Assembly: GCA_030430495.1 (NCBI GenBank) | Contig: JAUIKM010000043.1 | Location: 1-48,247 of the forward strand | Source of the DNA: a bacterium | GTDB taxonomy: Bacteria; Bacteroidota; Ignavibacteria; Kapaibacteriales; UBA7675 | DNA length: 48,247 nt | Direction of reading: 5' to 3' | Part shown: in pieces, positions 16,819 to 25,200 of the stretch | How positions within the stretch are numbered: the first letter of the stretch is position 1 | Layout: each line of letters opens with the position of its first letter | Notes under the pieces: generated by a model | The model's database searches: none | What the model was told of the DNA's origin: nothing | The model's input: the letters and a program-made list of their open reading frames with translations, nothing else | Program-made: the position numbers and the translations under genes

Positions 16819-18531
16819 ATGAAAGAAGACCTGGTCCGACTGCTCAAAGACAGCGCCGTGCTGATGGAACTGAACGGCGAAAACGCCTTCAAATCGCGCG
16901 CCTACGCCAACGCCGCCCGCGCCGTCGACCGCAGCGACTTCGACCCCGCTGTGAGTTCCGAAAACGACATAGCCGGCATTCCCGGCGTCGGCAAAGGCAT
17001 CGCCGAATCCATTCGCGAATTCATGCGCAGCGGCGCGATTGCGGCGCATGACGAGCTCCGGCAGGCGGTACCCGCCGGACTGTTTGAGATGACGCAGCTC
17101 AAAGGCGTCGGACCAAAGAAAATTCTGGCCATCAACGAAGCGCTCGGCATTGAAAACATCGGCGAGCTGGAGTACGCCTGCCGCGAAAACCGCCTGGTCG
17201 ATCTCAAGGGATTCGGCGACAAAACGCAGGCAAAAATCCTCGAGTCGATTGAGCAGTGGAACCTGCGCAAAGACAACTTCCACCTGGGCCGCGCCGTGGA
17301 AAACGCCGAGGAAATTCTGGCGGCGCTGCGCGCCCTGGCCGGCGTGCAACGCGCCGAGCTGAGCGGCGAACTGCGCCTGATCGACGAGACGATCAGCGCC
17401 GTCGACATTCTGGTGGCCGGCCCGGGTCCGGAGGCGCTGCAACAGGTGTTGGCCGATCATCTGGACGACATTGAACGCAGCGACGCCGGCATCCGCGGCC
17501 GCGGTCACTCCGGCCTGCCGGTCAACGTTCAAATCGCACCCGCGGGCCTGTTTGTCTGGCGGCGGCATCAGGACAGCGCCGCCCCGGACTACGCCGAGCG
17601 TTTCGCGCAGATTGCGGCTGAAAACAGGCTGACAATCGGCGGTGAAGGACTTAAACTCGACGGCCGGGATTTTAATCCGGCCGACGACGACGAACTCTAC
17701 GCCGCACTCGGCCTGCAAACGGTCCCGGCGGAACTGCGCGACGACGCGGTCAACTTAAACAACAACAAGAATGTGAAATTCCCACCGCGCGTGAACGATA
17801 CTGAAATGCGCGGAATGCTGCATATTCACAGCACCTGGAGCGACGGGCGCGACAGCCTGCCGGACATGGCGCTGGCGGCCAGGGATCTGGGCAGCAGCTA
17901 CATTTGTTTCTGCGACCACAGCCGCAGCGCCTTCTACGCCAACGGGCTCGACGCGGCGCGACTTAAACAGCAGCACGCCGAGATTGACGAGTTTAACAAC
18001 CAGGGCCACGGCATCGCGGTGTTAAAAGGCATTGAATCCGACATTCTGCCCGACGGCTCGCTCGACTACCCCGATGATGTGCTGGAAACCTTCGACATGA
18101 TCGTCGCTTCCGTGCACAGCGTGTTAAACATGGCGCGCGACGCCATGACCGCGCGACTGCTGCGCGCCGTGGAAAACCCCTACACGACAATTCTGGGGCA
18201 TCCGACGGGCCGTCTGCTGCTGGCGCGCAAAGCCAGCGACTTTGACATGGACGCCGTGCTGAAACGCGCCGCGGAGTGCGGCACGGTGATTGAAATCAAC
18301 GCCAACCCGCATCGCCTGGACCTGTCCTGGCGCAATGTGCGCCGCGCGCGCGACATGGGAATCAAGTTTGCCGTTAATCCCGACGCGCACCGGCGCGACG
18401 ACCTGCGCTACGTCCGCTACGGACTGATGATAGCGCGCAAAGGCGGCCTGGGCCCCGACGACATTATCAATACCATGGACGAAGCGCAATTCCGCGACTT
18501 CCTGGCGCAGCAGAAAAAACGCCGCGCCTGA
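16819..18531 (+). CDS. polX: PolX/PHP protein with degraded polymerase site
   Basis: This 570-residue protein has the layout of bacterial PolX: helix-hairpin-helix segments (GIPGVGKG at 53-60, LKGVGPKK at about 94-101), a pol-beta-like core, and a C-terminal PHP domain. The PHP domain is intact: HIHSTWSDG (His335, His337), FCDHSRSAF, GIESDILPDG, VASVHS, ILGHPTGRL, NANPHRLDLSW and NPDAHR. It should have metal-dependent 3'-5' exonuclease or phosphoesterase activity. The polymerase site looks lost. The usual GS-x-RR...GDLD segment reads SGELRLIDETISAVD (182-196), with Ala194 in place of the first Asp. The third catalytic Asp position is Asn236 (PVNVQIA). So this is probably a nuclease rather than a gap-filling polymerase. 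It is divergent from the GH113-like gene. Confidence 0.85.
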   Translation: MKEDLVRLLKDSAVLMELNGENAFKSRAYANAARAVDRSDFDPAVSSENDIAGIPGVGKGIAESIREFMRSGAIAAHDELRQAVPAGLFEMTQLKGVGPKKILAINEALGIENIGELEYACRENRLVDLKGFGDKTQAKILESIEQWNLRKDNFHLGRAVENAEEILAALRALAGVQRAELSGELRLIDETISAVDILVAGPGPEALQQVLADHLDDIERSDAGIRGRGHSGLPVNVQIAPAGLFVWRRHQDSAAPDYAERFAQIAAENRLTIGGEGLKLDGRDFNPADDDELYAALGLQTVPAELRDDAVNLNNNKNVKFPPRVNDTEMRGMLHIHSTWSDGRDSLPDMALAARDLGSSYICFCDHSRSAFYANGLDAARLKQQHAEIDEFNNQGHGIAVLKGIESDILPDGSLDYPDDVLETFDMIVASVHSVLNMARDAMTARLLRAVENPYTTILGHPTGRLLLARKASDFDMDAVLKRAAECGTVIEINANPHRLDLSWRNVRRARDMGIKFAVNPDAHRRDDLRYVRYGLMIARKGGLGPDDIINTMDEAQFRDFLAQQKKRRA

Positions 18532-18605
18532 GGGCGCTTAAACAACAGTTTTTTAACGGACTGTTAAACAACACTCTTCACTGTACTTCCGGGCGCTTAA
18601 ACAAC
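18532..18605. repeat. 15-bp direct repeat abutting stop and start codons
   Basis: GGGCGCTTAAACAAC occurs at 18532-18546, immediately after the polX stop. It occurs again at 18591-18605, ending right before the next ATG. A third, shorter copy (CTGTTAAACAACA) lies between them near 18561. The copies are 59 bp apart, centre to centre. Confidence 0.85.
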
Positions 18606-19721
18606 ATGAACATCGGCACATCTGCTGTACGTCCTTCCCTGGCGCATTTCCTGATTTGCCTGAGCGCCTGCGGCGTATTTTTGTTAGCCTGCGGGACGGA
18701 AACCGGTCAGTCCCAAACCGGTCAGAAGGCCCTCAGTGACACGTCGATCGGCCAAAACGCGCAGCCGCGCTCGCTGGTGCTCGCTGCAAGCGAAAGCGGC
18801 AACGGCGCGCCGAATATCTCCGAGGCGCACGTCGATGCGGCGCTGAACCTCTGCCTGCAACTCGTCGACACGTGGGACTACCGCTACCTGCCGCAGCGCA
18901 ATGCCGCGCTCGACTCCATCCAGGCGCTGGGTGAGTCGCCCACGGCCGCTGCGATTGGCGCGGCGCTGCGGGCCGACGCGCTGGCGTTTGTGCGCGTCGA
19001 CCGCGTCCAGAACCTGCTGCGCGTGGAAGTGACGCTGCGCAGCGGCGCGCAGTACAACAAGAGCTCGCAGGGCCTCGGCTGGGACGTCATCCGCTACCGC
19101 CGCGACGAGGACAACGCCCAGGTGACGGATCTGGCGCTGACGACGGCGCTGCAACGCGCCCTGGCCGCCGCGAGCGGCGACAGCCTCCTCTTTGCCGCGG
19201 TGGAAAAACCCTACAATGTGCGGCCGGCCGCGCCGCTGGTGGTGACGGGACTGAGCATCGCCGAAAACGCCGCGTCGGGCTGGAGTATCTTCAACGATCA
19301 CATCGTCAACTCCTATCACGCGGTGGTGGCTATCGGCGAGGAAGCGCGCAGGCACGAGCAGTTTGTTGCGGTCGACATCGACACGCGCGACACGATGTAC
19401 GCAATGAACGGCTTTTACCTGGTGGAGAATTACCGCCCGCCGACCGACATTGAAATCCAGACGCTGCAGTTCTTCGGCGTTGAATACGTGTTGGGCGGAG
19501 CTCTTGATCCCATCACGGTTGAGCACAAACCACAGGAAGAAGCCGGCGGCAATGCGGCTGAAATCCGCCTGGACCTGGCGCGTCTGACGCCGGATAGATT
19601 GATCCCCGTCGCCAATGTGTCGGGCCGCCTGCACGTCGATAGCCGCGATTCGCTGACGGCGCGGCTGCACGAACTGACGGCCGAGTTGCTCGACAAAGCC
19701 GTGACGCCGCCAACCCGTTGA
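18606..19721 (+). CDS. Lipoprotein of unknown function
   Basis: This 371-residue protein has a signal peptide with lipobox LLAC (cysteine 29). A short T/Q/S-rich linker containing TGQSQTGQ follows, then a mixed alpha/beta body (HVDAALNLCLQLVDTWDYRY; LRADALAFVRVDRVQNLLRV). The stretch resembles proteins with a periplasmic or outer-membrane role, with regular amphipathic strands such as LLRVEVTLRSG. I do not recognise the family. It starts directly after a 15-bp direct repeat. It heads a plus-strand run of four closely spaced genes (this, a small protein, sirtuin, acpS), 76 nt before the next. Confidence 0.75.
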   Translation: MNIGTSAVRPSLAHFLICLSACGVFLLACGTETGQSQTGQKALSDTSIGQNAQPRSLVLAASESGNGAPNISEAHVDAALNLCLQLVDTWDYRYLPQRNAALDSIQALGESPTAAAIGAALRADALAFVRVDRVQNLLRVEVTLRSGAQYNKSSQGLGWDVIRYRRDEDNAQVTDLALTTALQRALAAASGDSLLFAAVEKPYNVRPAAPLVVTGLSIAENAASGWSIFNDHIVNSYHAVVAIGEEARRHEQFVAVDIDTRDTMYAMNGFYLVENYRPPTDIEIQTLQFFGVEYVLGGALDPITVEHKPQEEAGGNAAEIRLDLARLTPDRLIPVANVSGRLHVDSRDSLTARLHELTAELLDKAVTPPTR

Positions 19722-19797
19722 CAAACAAAAAAATAGCAGGCCGTGACGCGAGTGGCATCGCCCACGCCCCTCATCCAATCAAGCCGGTGAACTTTCC

Positions 19798-20052
19798 ATG
19801 CAGATATTTGTGTGCCGCGGATATTCCGGGCAAATTTTCCGCCTCGACGCCGCCGACATCATGCCGATGACGGAGCTGCTGCCGGTGATGGCCAACTCGA
19901 TCGGGCTGTATTCCAGCCACGAGGAACGCCTGGGCGTCTACAACCTGACGCAGGATTTTGAGTACCGCGACGGCGACACGCTGGAAGGGCGCGGCACCTG
20001 CGAAGGCGATCTGCTGATCGTTGCGGACGGCGGAGTTTGCCACAAACGGTAA
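19798..20052 (+). CDS. Small protein, possible beta-grasp fold
   Basis: This 84-residue protein has no signal or membrane segment. The pattern IFVCRGYSGQIFRL ... GVYNLTQDFEYRDGDTLEGR ... GDLLIVADGG has the strand-turn-strand spacing and the final GDLLIVADGG of ubiquitin-like beta-grasp proteins such as YukD. The resemblance is weak and no function can be given. The coding frame is regular and sits 38 nt before the sirtuin gene on the same strand, which supports its reality. Confidence 0.6.
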   Translation: MQIFVCRGYSGQIFRLDAADIMPMTELLPVMANSIGLYSSHEERLGVYNLTQDFEYRDGDTLEGRGTCEGDLLIVADGGVCHKR

Positions 20053-20090
20053 AAAAGAAGCAGCCGTATTCTGATCCCAACAGACCAACC

Positions 20091-20852
20091 ATGACGATAA
20101 CCGACACAAATTTCCCCACCGAAACCATCGAACTGCTCGCAGGCATGGAGTCCATCGCCGTGCTCACCGGCGCGGGTATCTCCGCCGAGAGCGGCGTGGC
20201 CACCTTCCGCGACAAAGACGGGTTGTGGTCGCGCTTCAACCCGGCGGAGCTGGCCAGCATGGACGGATTCCTGGCCAATCCACAGCTCGTGTGGGACTGG
20301 TACCAGTACCGACGCGGAATTATCGATTCGGTGCAGCCCAACCCCGGGCACCGCGCCCTGGCGGAAATGGAAGAACTTTTTCCGCGTTTTACGCTTTCGA
20401 CGCAGAACGTGGACCGCCTGCACCAGTCCGCCGGCAGCCGCAAGGTCCTGGAGCTGCACGGCAACATCATCGACAATTTCTGTGTGGACTGCCGCAAGTC
20501 CTTTGAGTTTCCAACCGGCGATGTCGAAAAAATTCCGCGCTGCGAGTGCGGCGGCCTGATACGACCGAGTGTGGTCTGGTTCGGGGAGATGCTGCCGGAG
20601 GAAGTGCTGCGGGCATCCGACATGGCGGCGCGGCAGGCCCAGGTCTACTTCAGTATCGGCACCTCGGCCGAGGTGTTTCCGGCGGCGCAGCTGCCGCTGA
20701 TAGCGCAGAGTCACGGCGCGGTGCTGGTGGAAATCAATCCGCACGAAACACAACTGAGTTCGGTGGCGGACTTTTCGCTGCGCATGCCGGCGGGCGAAGC
20801 GCTGCCGGTGCTGGTGGAGCGCATCAAACACGTCAGAGCGAGCGCCGGATGA
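20091..20852 (+). CDS. cobB: NAD-dependent protein deacylase, sirtuin
   Basis: This 253-residue sirtuin removes acyl groups from lysines, using NAD+ and releasing nicotinamide. The motifs GAGISAESGVATFRDKDGLW, TQNVDRLHQSAG, LHGNI (catalytic His) and GTSAEVFPAAQLP are all there. Four zinc cysteines are seen (CVDC and CECG). WYQYRR carries the Tyr and Arg that bind malonyl or succinyl groups in class III sirtuins, so desuccinylation or demalonylation is likely. The ATG at 20091 is chosen because it gives the normal N-terminus; the frame is open upstream. Its TGA stop overlaps the ATG of acpS. Confidence 0.93.
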   Translation: MTITDTNFPTETIELLAGMESIAVLTGAGISAESGVATFRDKDGLWSRFNPAELASMDGFLANPQLVWDWYQYRRGIIDSVQPNPGHRALAEMEELFPRFTLSTQNVDRLHQSAGSRKVLELHGNIIDNFCVDCRKSFEFPTGDVEKIPRCECGGLIRPSVVWFGEMLPEEVLRASDMAARQAQVYFSIGTSAEVFPAAQLPLIAQSHGAVLVEINPHETQLSSVADFSLRMPAGEALPVLVERIKHVRASAG

Positions 20853-21229
20853 TCATCGGCATCGGCACTGATATCGTGGAGATTTCTCGCATCGAGCAGA
20901 CGCTGGAGCGCTTCGGCGAGCAGTTCATGAACAAGATTTTTGCCGAACACGAACGCGACTACTGTCTGAGCCGCTCGCGGCCGGCGGAGGGTTTTGCGGT
21001 GCGTTTTGCAGCCAAGGAAGCCTTTGCCAAGGCCATCGGCACAGGCTGGACGGATATGTTTTCCTGGCGCGACATCAGCGTGGGCCGCGCCACGGGTGAA
21101 CAGGACGGCCGCCCCTACCTGATTCTCAACGGCACGCTGGCCGAGCGCTGGAACCACGCGCGTTTCCACGTCTCCCTCTCACACACGCATCGCTACGCCA
21201 CGGCGACTGTGATCATCGAGTCCGACTGA
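20849..21229 (+). CDS. acpS: Holo-[acyl-carrier-protein] synthase
   Basis: This 126-residue enzyme transfers phosphopantetheine from CoA to acyl carrier protein, needed for fatty acid synthesis. The family motifs IIGIGTDIVEISRIEQTL (with the Mg-binding Asp) and RFAAKEAFAKAIGTG are clear, and FHVSLSHTHRYATATVI is the C-terminal strand. The start ATG overlaps the sirtuin stop by 4 nt (ATGA), so the two are probably translationally coupled. The next gene is on the other strand and converges on it. Confidence 0.95.
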   Translation: MIIGIGTDIVEISRIEQTLERFGEQFMNKIFAEHERDYCLSRSRPAEGFAVRFAAKEAFAKAIGTGWTDMFSWRDISVGRATGEQDGRPYLILNGTLAERWNHARFHVSLSHTHRYATATVIIESD

Positions 21230-21262
21230 AAATCCGCTTCCCGGCTTCGCAAAATTCCTCAC

Positions 21263-23524
21263 TCAGGGACGCAGCAGCAGATGAGCCGCGGCGACGCCCG
21301 CCCGGTGATTCAGCTGCACAAAATACATCCCGGCCGGAAGACCTCGCAGGTCCAGCAGGTACTTCGTCGCATCGTGCACGTCGACGCTGAATTGCAGCGC
21401 GCCGGTGATGTTGTAAACCCGCACTTGTCCGCTGCGCGGCTGCGCAAAGTACGCGGCAAATACGCCGGATTCGACTTCGCGCAGATCGAGCGGTCTTGTT
21501 TCAGCGGGCGCGGACTCTTCATCCGGCAAGCCCAAAATCGCATCGTCTATCGTATTCAGCACTGTATTCGTGATCACCGGGGCGTTGAAGTCAAAGTAAA
21601 TCCCCGCGCGGTTCTTGATTTCTGTGCCGTTCTCCAGCCCGCGCTTCAGGAACAGGTGAAAGTTGATTGCGCCCATGCTGGCGGCTTCGTTCTGGGCTTT
21701 GCCCGGCAGCTCTATATCGTCAAATCGTATTTCGAGCACCCCGTCGGCGTCCAGCGCCGCGCTGAACTCGTGCGTCGCCGCACCAAAGCGCATAACCTCC
21801 AGATTCAGATCGGTGTCCAGCGTGTCGCGAATCACTACCGTACGCGCGGGCGCCGTGCCGATGTTCTGGAATCGCAGCGTATAGGTCAGGCCGCTCACCT
21901 CGGGTGAAATCAGACCGCGCGGTCCGACGCCGGCGGGCGCTACGGCTTTGTCATTGGGATCAAAGGACGCCAGGATTTCCGTGCAGCTCTCCGCATTGCT
22001 GCCCAAAGACGCGTTGCCCGTGTCCGCATACTCAACTTCGGCCTTTGCACAGATCGTCGTTCCGCGCAGTTCCTCACGCCCCGGCACCTGCAGCCGGACC
22101 GTCAACTCCACCGTCGATCCGACAGACAGGTTTTCAAAATTCCATTCGGCAATGCCGGGCTGCACAAGATCTGCAGCCGGATCTGAGGAAAAATTCTCAA
22201 GGACGGCGTCGTATTCAAAGTGCAATACGCCGCTGAACGGCAGCGTGCCGGCGTTGAAACAACTCAGGTAATACGTCATGCCGCGGCCGGCTTGCGCGCG
22301 CGAAGACGTAATATCAACCGCAAACAGCTCCACCTCGATTTCCGGGACCAGACCGATCTCCAGATCGCCTTCCACCAGCCCCATTTCGTCAACCACGACG
22401 CGGCGCGCCGGTACGGGACATGAGACGCGCCAGGGGAACTCTACCGACGGCGTGATGTCAAACTCCCCCTGATCGTACTTCAGATTGAAAAATCCACCGC
22501 TGAGGCTGCGGGCAATTGCTCCCGGCGGATGCAATTGAACAAGAAAACTGCTCAAATACTCTTCCATCGTGTCCCGAACACAATTTTCATTGCGGTCGGC
22601 ATACAGGCGGCCGCCGATGCGCGGTCGCGTCAATGGCGAGCGGTTGTACGTGGCCGCGCCCGTAAAATACACCGGACTGATCTCGTGATTGACCACCTGC
22701 GAAGGATCGTCCAGATCGATGACGAGCATTCCCGCGCTATGCCCAAACCACAGCTTTTTACCGGCCGCGTGAATGCCGCGCGCACAGCGCACCAGATCCG
22801 GCGCGCCGTTGATATTTAACTGGCGCGGCGCGGATTCAGCGCCGTCCTCGGGGTCTACGCCAAACAACGCCGTTCCGGCGACAACGCTGTCCGTCAGCAT
22901 GTACAGGCGGCCGTCTTCGATGTTGAACATCGGCAGCAGGCCTGGCTGTGGCAGGAAGTTGCTGACCAATTCACGCGTGGCGACATCGTAGGTGAATATC
23001 CCGTTGCCGAAAGACTGAAAAATGTACCAGCCGCGCTGCCGGTCAATAAAAGCGCCGCAGTTGGCAAAACCCGACAGACCGCTCGTCATCGCGACAAGCT
23101 CGCTTTTGCCCGTCTCGGGATGGATTGAGACAATGCGCCCGCCCGCCAGCAAGATGCAGTAAAAACGATCGGTAACCGGGTCGTAGGTCAACCCTTCAAT
23201 CAGATTGTCCTCCAGCTCAAAAGTCCGGAGGAACGTGCCGTCGGCCAGATCGATCTGCGCCAGCCCCTCATCGTTGTACCAGGTGTAGTAGCCGCGCAGC
23301 AGGTCGATGGCGGCGATGCCGCGGCGCACGGTCACGAATTCCGCCACGCCCGGATTGAGGACTTCGACTTCACCGCTGCTGATGCTCGTGCGCCCGAATG
23401 CCGCGCCCGGATTGCCGTTTGCGAAACCATAGACGTAACCGTCCCTGGCGGCGGCGGAGCTGCAAAACAGAAGAAAAACAAGACTCAGACTCAGCGCCCG
23501 GAGGCGATTGTGATGTGCGCTCAT
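21263..23524 (-). CDS. Secreted DUF11-type protein with T9SS sorting domain
   Basis: This 753-residue protein has a signal peptide (LSLVFLLFCSSAAA). Residues 27 to about 295 form a beta-propeller-like part (VRRGIAAIDLLRGYYTWYND, LTYDPVTDRFYCILLAGG). Next is an SdrD-B-like segment (GRLYADRNENCVRDTMEEYL), then DUF11-type domains, including SFDPNDKAVAPAGVG, LTYTLRFQNIGTAPARTVVI and NRAGIYFDFNAPVITNTVLN. The last 80 residues (GVFAAYFAQPRSGQVRVYNI, LPAGMYFVQLN) are a type IX sorting domain. It is likely a surface or released protein; no enzymatic motif is seen. It is convergent with acpS, and its start region faces tRNA-Ser across 270 bp. Confidence 0.85.
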   Translation of the reverse strand: MSAHHNRLRALSLSLVFLLFCSSAAARDGYVYGFANGNPGAAFGRTSISSGEVEVLNPGVAEFVTVRRGIAAIDLLRGYYTWYNDEGLAQIDLADGTFLRTFELEDNLIEGLTYDPVTDRFYCILLAGGRIVSIHPETGKSELVAMTSGLSGFANCGAFIDRQRGWYIFQSFGNGIFTYDVATRELVSNFLPQPGLLPMFNIEDGRLYMLTDSVVAGTALFGVDPEDGAESAPRQLNINGAPDLVRCARGIHAAGKKLWFGHSAGMLVIDLDDPSQVVNHEISPVYFTGAATYNRSPLTRPRIGGRLYADRNENCVRDTMEEYLSSFLVQLHPPGAIARSLSGGFFNLKYDQGEFDITPSVEFPWRVSCPVPARRVVVDEMGLVEGDLEIGLVPEIEVELFAVDITSSRAQAGRGMTYYLSCFNAGTLPFSGVLHFEYDAVLENFSSDPAADLVQPGIAEWNFENLSVGSTVELTVRLQVPGREELRGTTICAKAEVEYADTGNASLGSNAESCTEILASFDPNDKAVAPAGVGPRGLISPEVSGLTYTLRFQNIGTAPARTVVIRDTLDTDLNLEVMRFGAATHEFSAALDADGVLEIRFDDIELPGKAQNEAASMGAINFHLFLKRGLENGTEIKNRAGIYFDFNAPVITNTVLNTIDDAILGLPDEESAPAETRPLDLREVESGVFAAYFAQPRSGQVRVYNITGALQFSVDVHDATKYLLDLRGLPAGMYFVQLNHRAGVAAAHLLLRP

Positions 23525-23747
23525 CGTACTGTTCCCGTCGCACGCGTCGACGGCGACCTATTGTTTTACAAGGTGGTTTCGCGGCACGGTCTTTGCTGCA
23601 GGCGGCCTCGAAGGAACGCTGCAGGGGCCGGTCCGGGCGGATCGTGGCTGGGGGGAACGCGGAATCTAGCAAAAAGCCCAATGACATCCGAATGTCAGGC
23701 GCGGACCACAAGTATGCAGCTTTGCTCCGCTTCGGATAAAAAAATTT

Positions 23748-23777
23748 TTGCCGGTTACGGCGCGCGCCGTATCTTTG
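23748..23777 (+). promoter_or_regulatory. Bacteroidota-type promoter of tRNA-Ser
   Basis: TTG (23748-23750), a spacer of exactly 19 nt, and TATCTTTG (23770-23777) match the TTG-N19-TAnnTTTG consensus. Transcription should begin near 23784, about 15 nt before the mature tRNA. Confidence 0.75.
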
Positions 23778-23798
23778 CACTCTTCGAGAAATCGAAAA

Positions 23799-23886
23799 GG
23801 AGAGGTGGCCGAGTGGCTGAAGGCACAGGTTTGCTAAACCTGCGTAGGGTCCTGCTCTACCGAGGGTTCGAATCCCTCTCTCTCCG
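23799..23886 (+). tRNA. tRNA-Ser (anticodon GCT)
   Basis: This 88-nt tRNA reads serine codons AGC/AGU. The acceptor arms GGAGAGG (23799-23805) and TCTCTCC (23879-23885) pair fully, with one G-T. The anticodon arm is CAGGT-TTGCTAA-ACCTG, with GCT at 23833-23835. A long variable arm (class II) precedes the T arm GAGGG-TTCGAAT-CCCTC. The discriminator is G at 23886, and CCA is not encoded. A promoter and a terminator flank it tightly. Confidence 0.97.
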
Positions 23887-23904
23887 CACCGTCTGAAACA
23901 CCCG

Positions 23905-23937
23905 AATGGCCCGATTTTGTCGGGCCATTGTTATTTT
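23905..23937 (+). terminator. Intrinsic terminator after tRNA-Ser
   Basis: AATGGCCCGA (23905-23914) pairs perfectly with TCGGGCCATT (23920-23929) around a TTTTG loop, followed by GTTATTTT. Confidence 0.85.
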
Positions 23938-23979
23938 CCGCGCAACCAACGTACTACGCACACATTCACGGAGGTCCGC

Positions 23980-24615
23980 ATGAAACGCACGCCCATACCC
24001 CGCAACAGCGGTCTGATTTCCGACAAACGCGTACTTGAAAAAACCGGCCGCAGTTGGGAGGAGTGGTTTGCGCTGCTCGACGAGGGCAACGTGCTTTCCC
24101 TTTCCCACGCCGACGCCGTCAAGTGGCTGGAGGAACAAAATCTGATTTCACACGCCTGGTGGCAACAAACCATCATCGGCGAATACGAAATTGCGCGCAG
24201 CAAACGCGAGGTCGGCGAAAACGAGAAGAAGGAATTCCAGGCGAGCACGCAAAAAATATTCCCGATGGATATTAAACGCACCTGGGAATTTTTAATCACC
24301 CACCCGGCGCGCACGCAGTGGCTGGGCACTGTTAACGAATTGCCGCTTGTTAAAGGAGCGACCTTCACGACCGAGGAAGGTTTAGAATGCGAGGTGCGCG
24401 GCGTCAAAGAGGAGAATTACATCCGCCTGCGCCTGATCGAGACAAACGATCCCCATCCGACCACGTTAACGGTTTCACTTATTGCGAACGGCGACCGAAC
24501 TTCGATTCGTTTCATGCATCAAAAGCTGCGCAGCCAGCGCGAGCGCCTGGAAAAAATCGGACACTGGTCCTCCATGCTGTCGCGCCTGTTCGACCTGTTT
24601 GAGCGCCTCGCTTAA
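23980..24615 (+). CDS. DUF4287-like plus SRPBCC (AHSA1) domain protein
   Basis: This 211-residue cytoplasmic protein has an N-terminal helical part (residues 10-70) with SWEEWFALLDEGNVLSLSHA, which resembles the DUF4287 helical domain. An SRPBCC/AHSA1-type domain follows (FPMDIKRTWEFLITHPARTQ, WLGTVNELPLVKGATFTTEE, IRLRLIE, LTVSLIANGDRTSIRF, GHWSSMLSRLF). SRPBCC domains bind hydrophobic ligands or act as chaperone-like modules; the ligand is unknown. The ATG at 23980 follows a strong GGAGG. The TAA stop is part of a GCTTAAACA motif. It is a single gene after tRNA-Ser. Confidence 0.75.
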   Translation: MKRTPIPRNSGLISDKRVLEKTGRSWEEWFALLDEGNVLSLSHADAVKWLEEQNLISHAWWQQTIIGEYEIARSKREVGENEKKEFQASTQKIFPMDIKRTWEFLITHPARTQWLGTVNELPLVKGATFTTEEGLECEVRGVKEENYIRLRLIETNDPHPTTLTVSLIANGDRTSIRFMHQKLRSQRERLEKIGHWSSMLSRLFDLFERLA

Positions 24616-25200
24616 ACAAACGCACCTGGCACTTCCGGCTCTTTTTCACCGGCCGACTTAAACAGCCTCTCTTGTTAGTCGCTCAGAGCGGAGCGACGCA
24701 TCGGCGGGTTGGGAGCTTTTTTGTTAAAAGACCTGAAGCGAGACGTCGCACAGTCGGCGAGGAGACTTGAAACGAACTCAGGGGCATTTGCATACCGTTG
24801 TGCAGACTCTCCACTAACGCTGCCCTGCATACATTCCTCTGGATAGAACATCCATAAAAAAATGCACCGTTTTTCAGCTTTAGTGCGTGAAAGAACTGCG
24901 CGGCAGCATCTCCGCAATCAACGCAATATCAGTCTTCAACTGCGGACAATTTGGCTGGATTGAGTGCAACCGGGGAATTTGCGCAGTAAAGTCGAACGTC
25001 AATCACCACAGAACAAAAAAGCCGAATCCCCCTTGTATAATGAATTTTCCGAGCTTAGATTTAATGGTCACGTGCAAATAAATAACCACACTACCCAGAC
25101 ATAGTACGCGAGACCGGCTGCCGGGATGGTGTTTGGGCACACAAAACTTCATCGCTTCAGTTCGCTGAAGGTCTGTTGTTTCTGCTCACATGGAGTATCT
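24616..25200. other. 585-nt intergenic region, no gene seen
   Basis: No convincing gene is seen on either strand. It has a 7-bp perfect hairpin, GTCGCTC (24678-24684) with GAGCGAC (24691-24697), followed at a distance by GCTTTTTTG, which could act as a weak terminator. It is more A+T-rich in the second half and must contain the promoter of the secreted protein gene that starts at 25201. A TATAAT at 25036-25041 is the only -10-like match I note, without a clear -35. Confidence 0.4.

Noticed and set aside
24675-24917. Minus-strand reading frame in the 24.6-25.2 kb gap
   Set aside because: Arg/Cys/Ser-rich and lacking any domain; likely chance.
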